In this document: in pieces, positions 24,041 through 25,776 of the stretch
How the letters are laid out: every line of letters starts with the position of its first letter
Position numbering within the stretch: the first letter of the stretch is position 1
NCBI GenBank assembly: GCA_012514125.1
Contig: JAAZAW010000147.1
Coordinates: 1-25,776 of the forward strand
From: Phycisphaerae bacterium
Lineage (GTDB): Bacteria; Planctomycetota; Phycisphaerae; JAAYCJ01
Length of the DNA: 25,776 nt
Reading direction: 5' to 3'
Position numbers and translations under genes: made by a program
Notes under the pieces: generated by a model
Database searches by the model: none
Seen by the model: only the letters and a program-made list of their open reading frames with translations
Told to the model about the DNA's origin: nothing

Positions 24041-24126
24041 CTCTAATTTTGGCGACGATGATTTTTCGTCTTCGCTCCCAAGATACATCCATCGATGCAA
24101 CTCTGAACAAACACCAACCCGTTCAT

Positions 24127-25611
24127 TTAGCCCCAAAAACTTGTCAACAGACTATAGCTCAGGTTAATCAGCAAATTTCTCAGGAAAAACAGGGCAAAAC
24201 ACCCAATGGCACAGCCCCCAACGATCACCGCGACCGGGCTTGGTATTTTGATAACAATCAAATCCATCGGCTTGCTGTACATCGCACGGACAATCCGCAA
24301 ATAATAAAAAATGCTCAGAAAACTTGCCGCCAGGATACCCAATGCCGACCAGGACAATTCCTGCGTCCACAATGCCGTAAACAGATTCCATTTAGCGATA
24401 AAACCTGCCAATGGTGGAACACCGACGAGCGAAAGCAGCAGGACCGTCATCACGACTGCCAGGAACGGATTTTTATAACTCATGCCGACAAAGCTTTCAA
24501 GCCGATCGGTTCCGAAAGATCGTTCGACCAGCCCCGCAATCGAAAAAACACCCACCGTCGCCAGGGCGAAAATAATCAAGTAGACCAGAATGCTCGCCAA
24601 ACCCGATCTATCGGACCAGATCAGTAAGCCCATTGCCATACTCGCGATATGAACGACCGATGACCAAGCCAAAAGACGCTTGACGCTGGAACTTCGAAAG
24701 GCTCCGACACTGCCGGCCAGAATCGTTATCCCAAAAATAATCGCCAACACCCCTGCCATGCCCGCATTGAAAGAATCGTCGGCAAACCAGGCGAGAATTT
24801 GAATAAAACGGGCAAGTACGGCAAGTCCGGCAGTTGCACCCGCCAGAACGAGCCAAATACCTAAATCGATCCGAACGGACGCGATAACATCAACACCGGC
24901 TCGGGCCAATGGAACGAGCATCAGCTTGAAGGCAATCCCCGCAGCCAGACAGACCAGCGCAAAGATTTCTGCAGGTTCGATTCCGCCGATTGAAATTCGC
25001 AGAGCAATTTTCTGAAAATGGAAACTCCCCGCCACGGCGTAAAGCAGTGAAACACCCAGAGCGGTGACCGCCGAACAGAACATCCCCGTTAAAATATACC
25101 TCAGTCCAACGTCGCTATAGCAGGTTGAAGAACTCGAAGGTCTGGCAACGAGGGCATAAATCGGTAATGACGCCAATTCAACCGCCAAGAGCAGGACAAC
25201 CAAATGCCGAGTCGCACCAATCAGAATCGTTCCCGCCAGACCGGCAAGTAACAGGCACAAAAAAATGGATCGATTTTGATCGACGTCGGTCAAGGCCTCC
25301 GAAACGATAAAAATCGCCAGAAAGCATAAACTCAGGAACATACTTCCGAAGAGAAAAATACGATCCGGAACAATCCCCCCCGCCAGCAGGTTCATATCCA
25401 TGAAATCAATCGCCGGATCGATCAAAAGATTAAACGAGGTCAGTATGGCTGCCAACAGGCAAAAGCTGATGATAACACCCCGCAACATTCGAACGAGGCG
25501 AGCATCGAGCGTAATCTCCGCCAGCAGAATCATCCCGATCGCCAGAAAAAGGACGATAATCGGCCATAGTTGAGAAATTTCCGTCAAAATTTTCGGAACA
25601 TAAATATCCAT
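24127..25611 (-). CDS. nuoN: NADH-quinone oxidoreductase subunit N, divergent
   Basis: A 494-aa antiporter-like membrane subunit of complex I with about fourteen helices. Family marks: VELASLPIYALV (TM5 Glu), AFKLMLVP (TM7 Lys), SSVKRLLAWSSVVHI, LSLVGVPPLAGFIAKW (TM12 Lys) and FYYLRIVRAMY. The loop after TM7, normally PFHxWxPDVYEGAP, is replaced by PLARAGVDVIASVRID, and the TM8 lysine (ATASK in relatives) is not seen. It is therefore a distant NuoN, or a related subunit of an unusual complex. ATG 25611 is preferred over the adjacent TTG 25614; the upstream gene stops 3 nt before TTG-ATG. It is separated from ccmE by 170 bp. Confidence 0.87.
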   Translation of the reverse strand: MDIYVPKILTEISQLWPIIVLFLAIGMILLAEITLDARLVRMLRGVIISFCLLAAILTSFNLLIDPAIDFMDMNLLAGGIVPDRIFLFGSMFLSLCFLAIFIVSEALTDVDQNRSIFLCLLLAGLAGTILIGATRHLVVLLLAVELASLPIYALVARPSSSSTCYSDVGLRYILTGMFCSAVTALGVSLLYAVAGSFHFQKIALRISIGGIEPAEIFALVCLAAGIAFKLMLVPLARAGVDVIASVRIDLGIWLVLAGATAGLAVLARFIQILAWFADDSFNAGMAGVLAIIFGITILAGSVGAFRSSSVKRLLAWSSVVHIASMAMGLLIWSDRSGLASILVYLIIFALATVGVFSIAGLVERSFGTDRLESFVGMSYKNPFLAVVMTVLLLSLVGVPPLAGFIAKWNLFTALWTQELSWSALGILAASFLSIFYYLRIVRAMYSKPMDLIVIKIPSPVAVIVGGCAIGCFALFFLRNLLINLSYSLLTSFWG

Positions 25612-25614
25612 CAA

Positions 25615-25776
25615 TCACTCTTCGCTGCAACACGGTTCACAAACATTCGGCTCGTCTGAAATCCTTTCTTTTCGAGGCCTTCCAATCGCCCAAACGATCA
25701 GAATCTCAAATCCCGCGAGAATGGTTAACAATATGGCAACCCCTTGTCCGGAAAATCCGCCAATACCCTCTCGGCT
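25615..25776 (-). CDS. C-terminus of an upstream membrane protein (partial)
   Basis: The - strand is open from the window edge to a TGA at 25615-25617, giving 53 residues: one membrane helix (GVAILLTILAGFEILIVWAI) and a hydrophilic tail with CEPCC near the end. Its place directly before nuoN suggests another complex I subunit. The FSGQGVAILL...FE pattern recalls the last helix of NuoK, though NuoM is the usual neighbour. The identity cannot be settled from this piece. Confidence 0.6.
   Translation of the reverse strand, partial: SREGIGGFSGQGVAILLTILAGFEILIVWAIGRPRKERISDEPNVCEPCCSEE

Noticed and set aside
24053..24070. GACGA...TCGTC hairpin between nuoN and ccmE, considered as a terminator
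   Set aside because: The stem is only 5 bp and no T-run follows on the - strand.

Overview
The window reads as chromosomal DNA of a Gram-negative-type, respiring bacterium. Three things point to the Planctomycetota, most likely a Phycisphaerae-like lineage: a fragmentary division/cell-wall cluster with no ftsZ, ftsA, ftsQ, murC or murD in view, an operon built around a GTPase and its adaptor, and a c-type cytochrome maturation operon with a Cys-type CcmE. This placement is inference from gene content; no rRNA or other taxonomic marker is present.

Left end (1-3985, + strand): a compact operon. It holds the tail of an unknown gene, a 325-aa coiled-coil protein built on a 21-residue repeat, a formylglycine-generating-enzyme-fold protein lacking one of the two catalytic Cys, a zinc-ribbon P-loop GTPase, and a protein whose N-terminus resembles the GTPase-associated protein 1 (GAP1) adaptor family. 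The last two overlap by ATGA. This resembles the NTP-dependent conflict/signalling systems described around GAP1 and is the best candidate for an undescribed system here.

Middle (3975-14359, - strand): ftsI-murE-murF-mraY-ftsW-murG-folP-degT, a peptidoglycan precursor and septal synthesis cluster. The MurE motif predicts a meso-diaminopimelate wall. murD is absent from its usual place between mraY and ftsW, and folP plus a DegT-type sugar aminotransferase follow murG.

Accessory stretch (14360-17039): a tRNA-Lys(CUU) with promoter and terminator, flanked by apparently decayed genes (a short-chain dehydrogenase C-terminal remnant on the + strand and a fragment on the - strand with no good start), a long perfect hairpin, two related AAGTTG-type minisatellites, a small gene that may be frameshifted, and a FadR-type GntR regulator with a good promoter and two candidate operators.

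Right end (17040-25776, - strand): a divergent NuoN (complex I) with the tail of another membrane protein upstream, then ccmE-ccmF-unknown-ccmA-ccmB-ccmC-ccmD, tightly overlapping, ending with a GT39/ArnT-type glycosyltransferase. CcmE carries CxxxY instead of HxxxY and no ccmG, ccmH or ccmI is seen, which matches the variant known as System I*. The 207-aa protein between ccmF and ccmA is unrecognised and may be a lineage-specific part of that machine.
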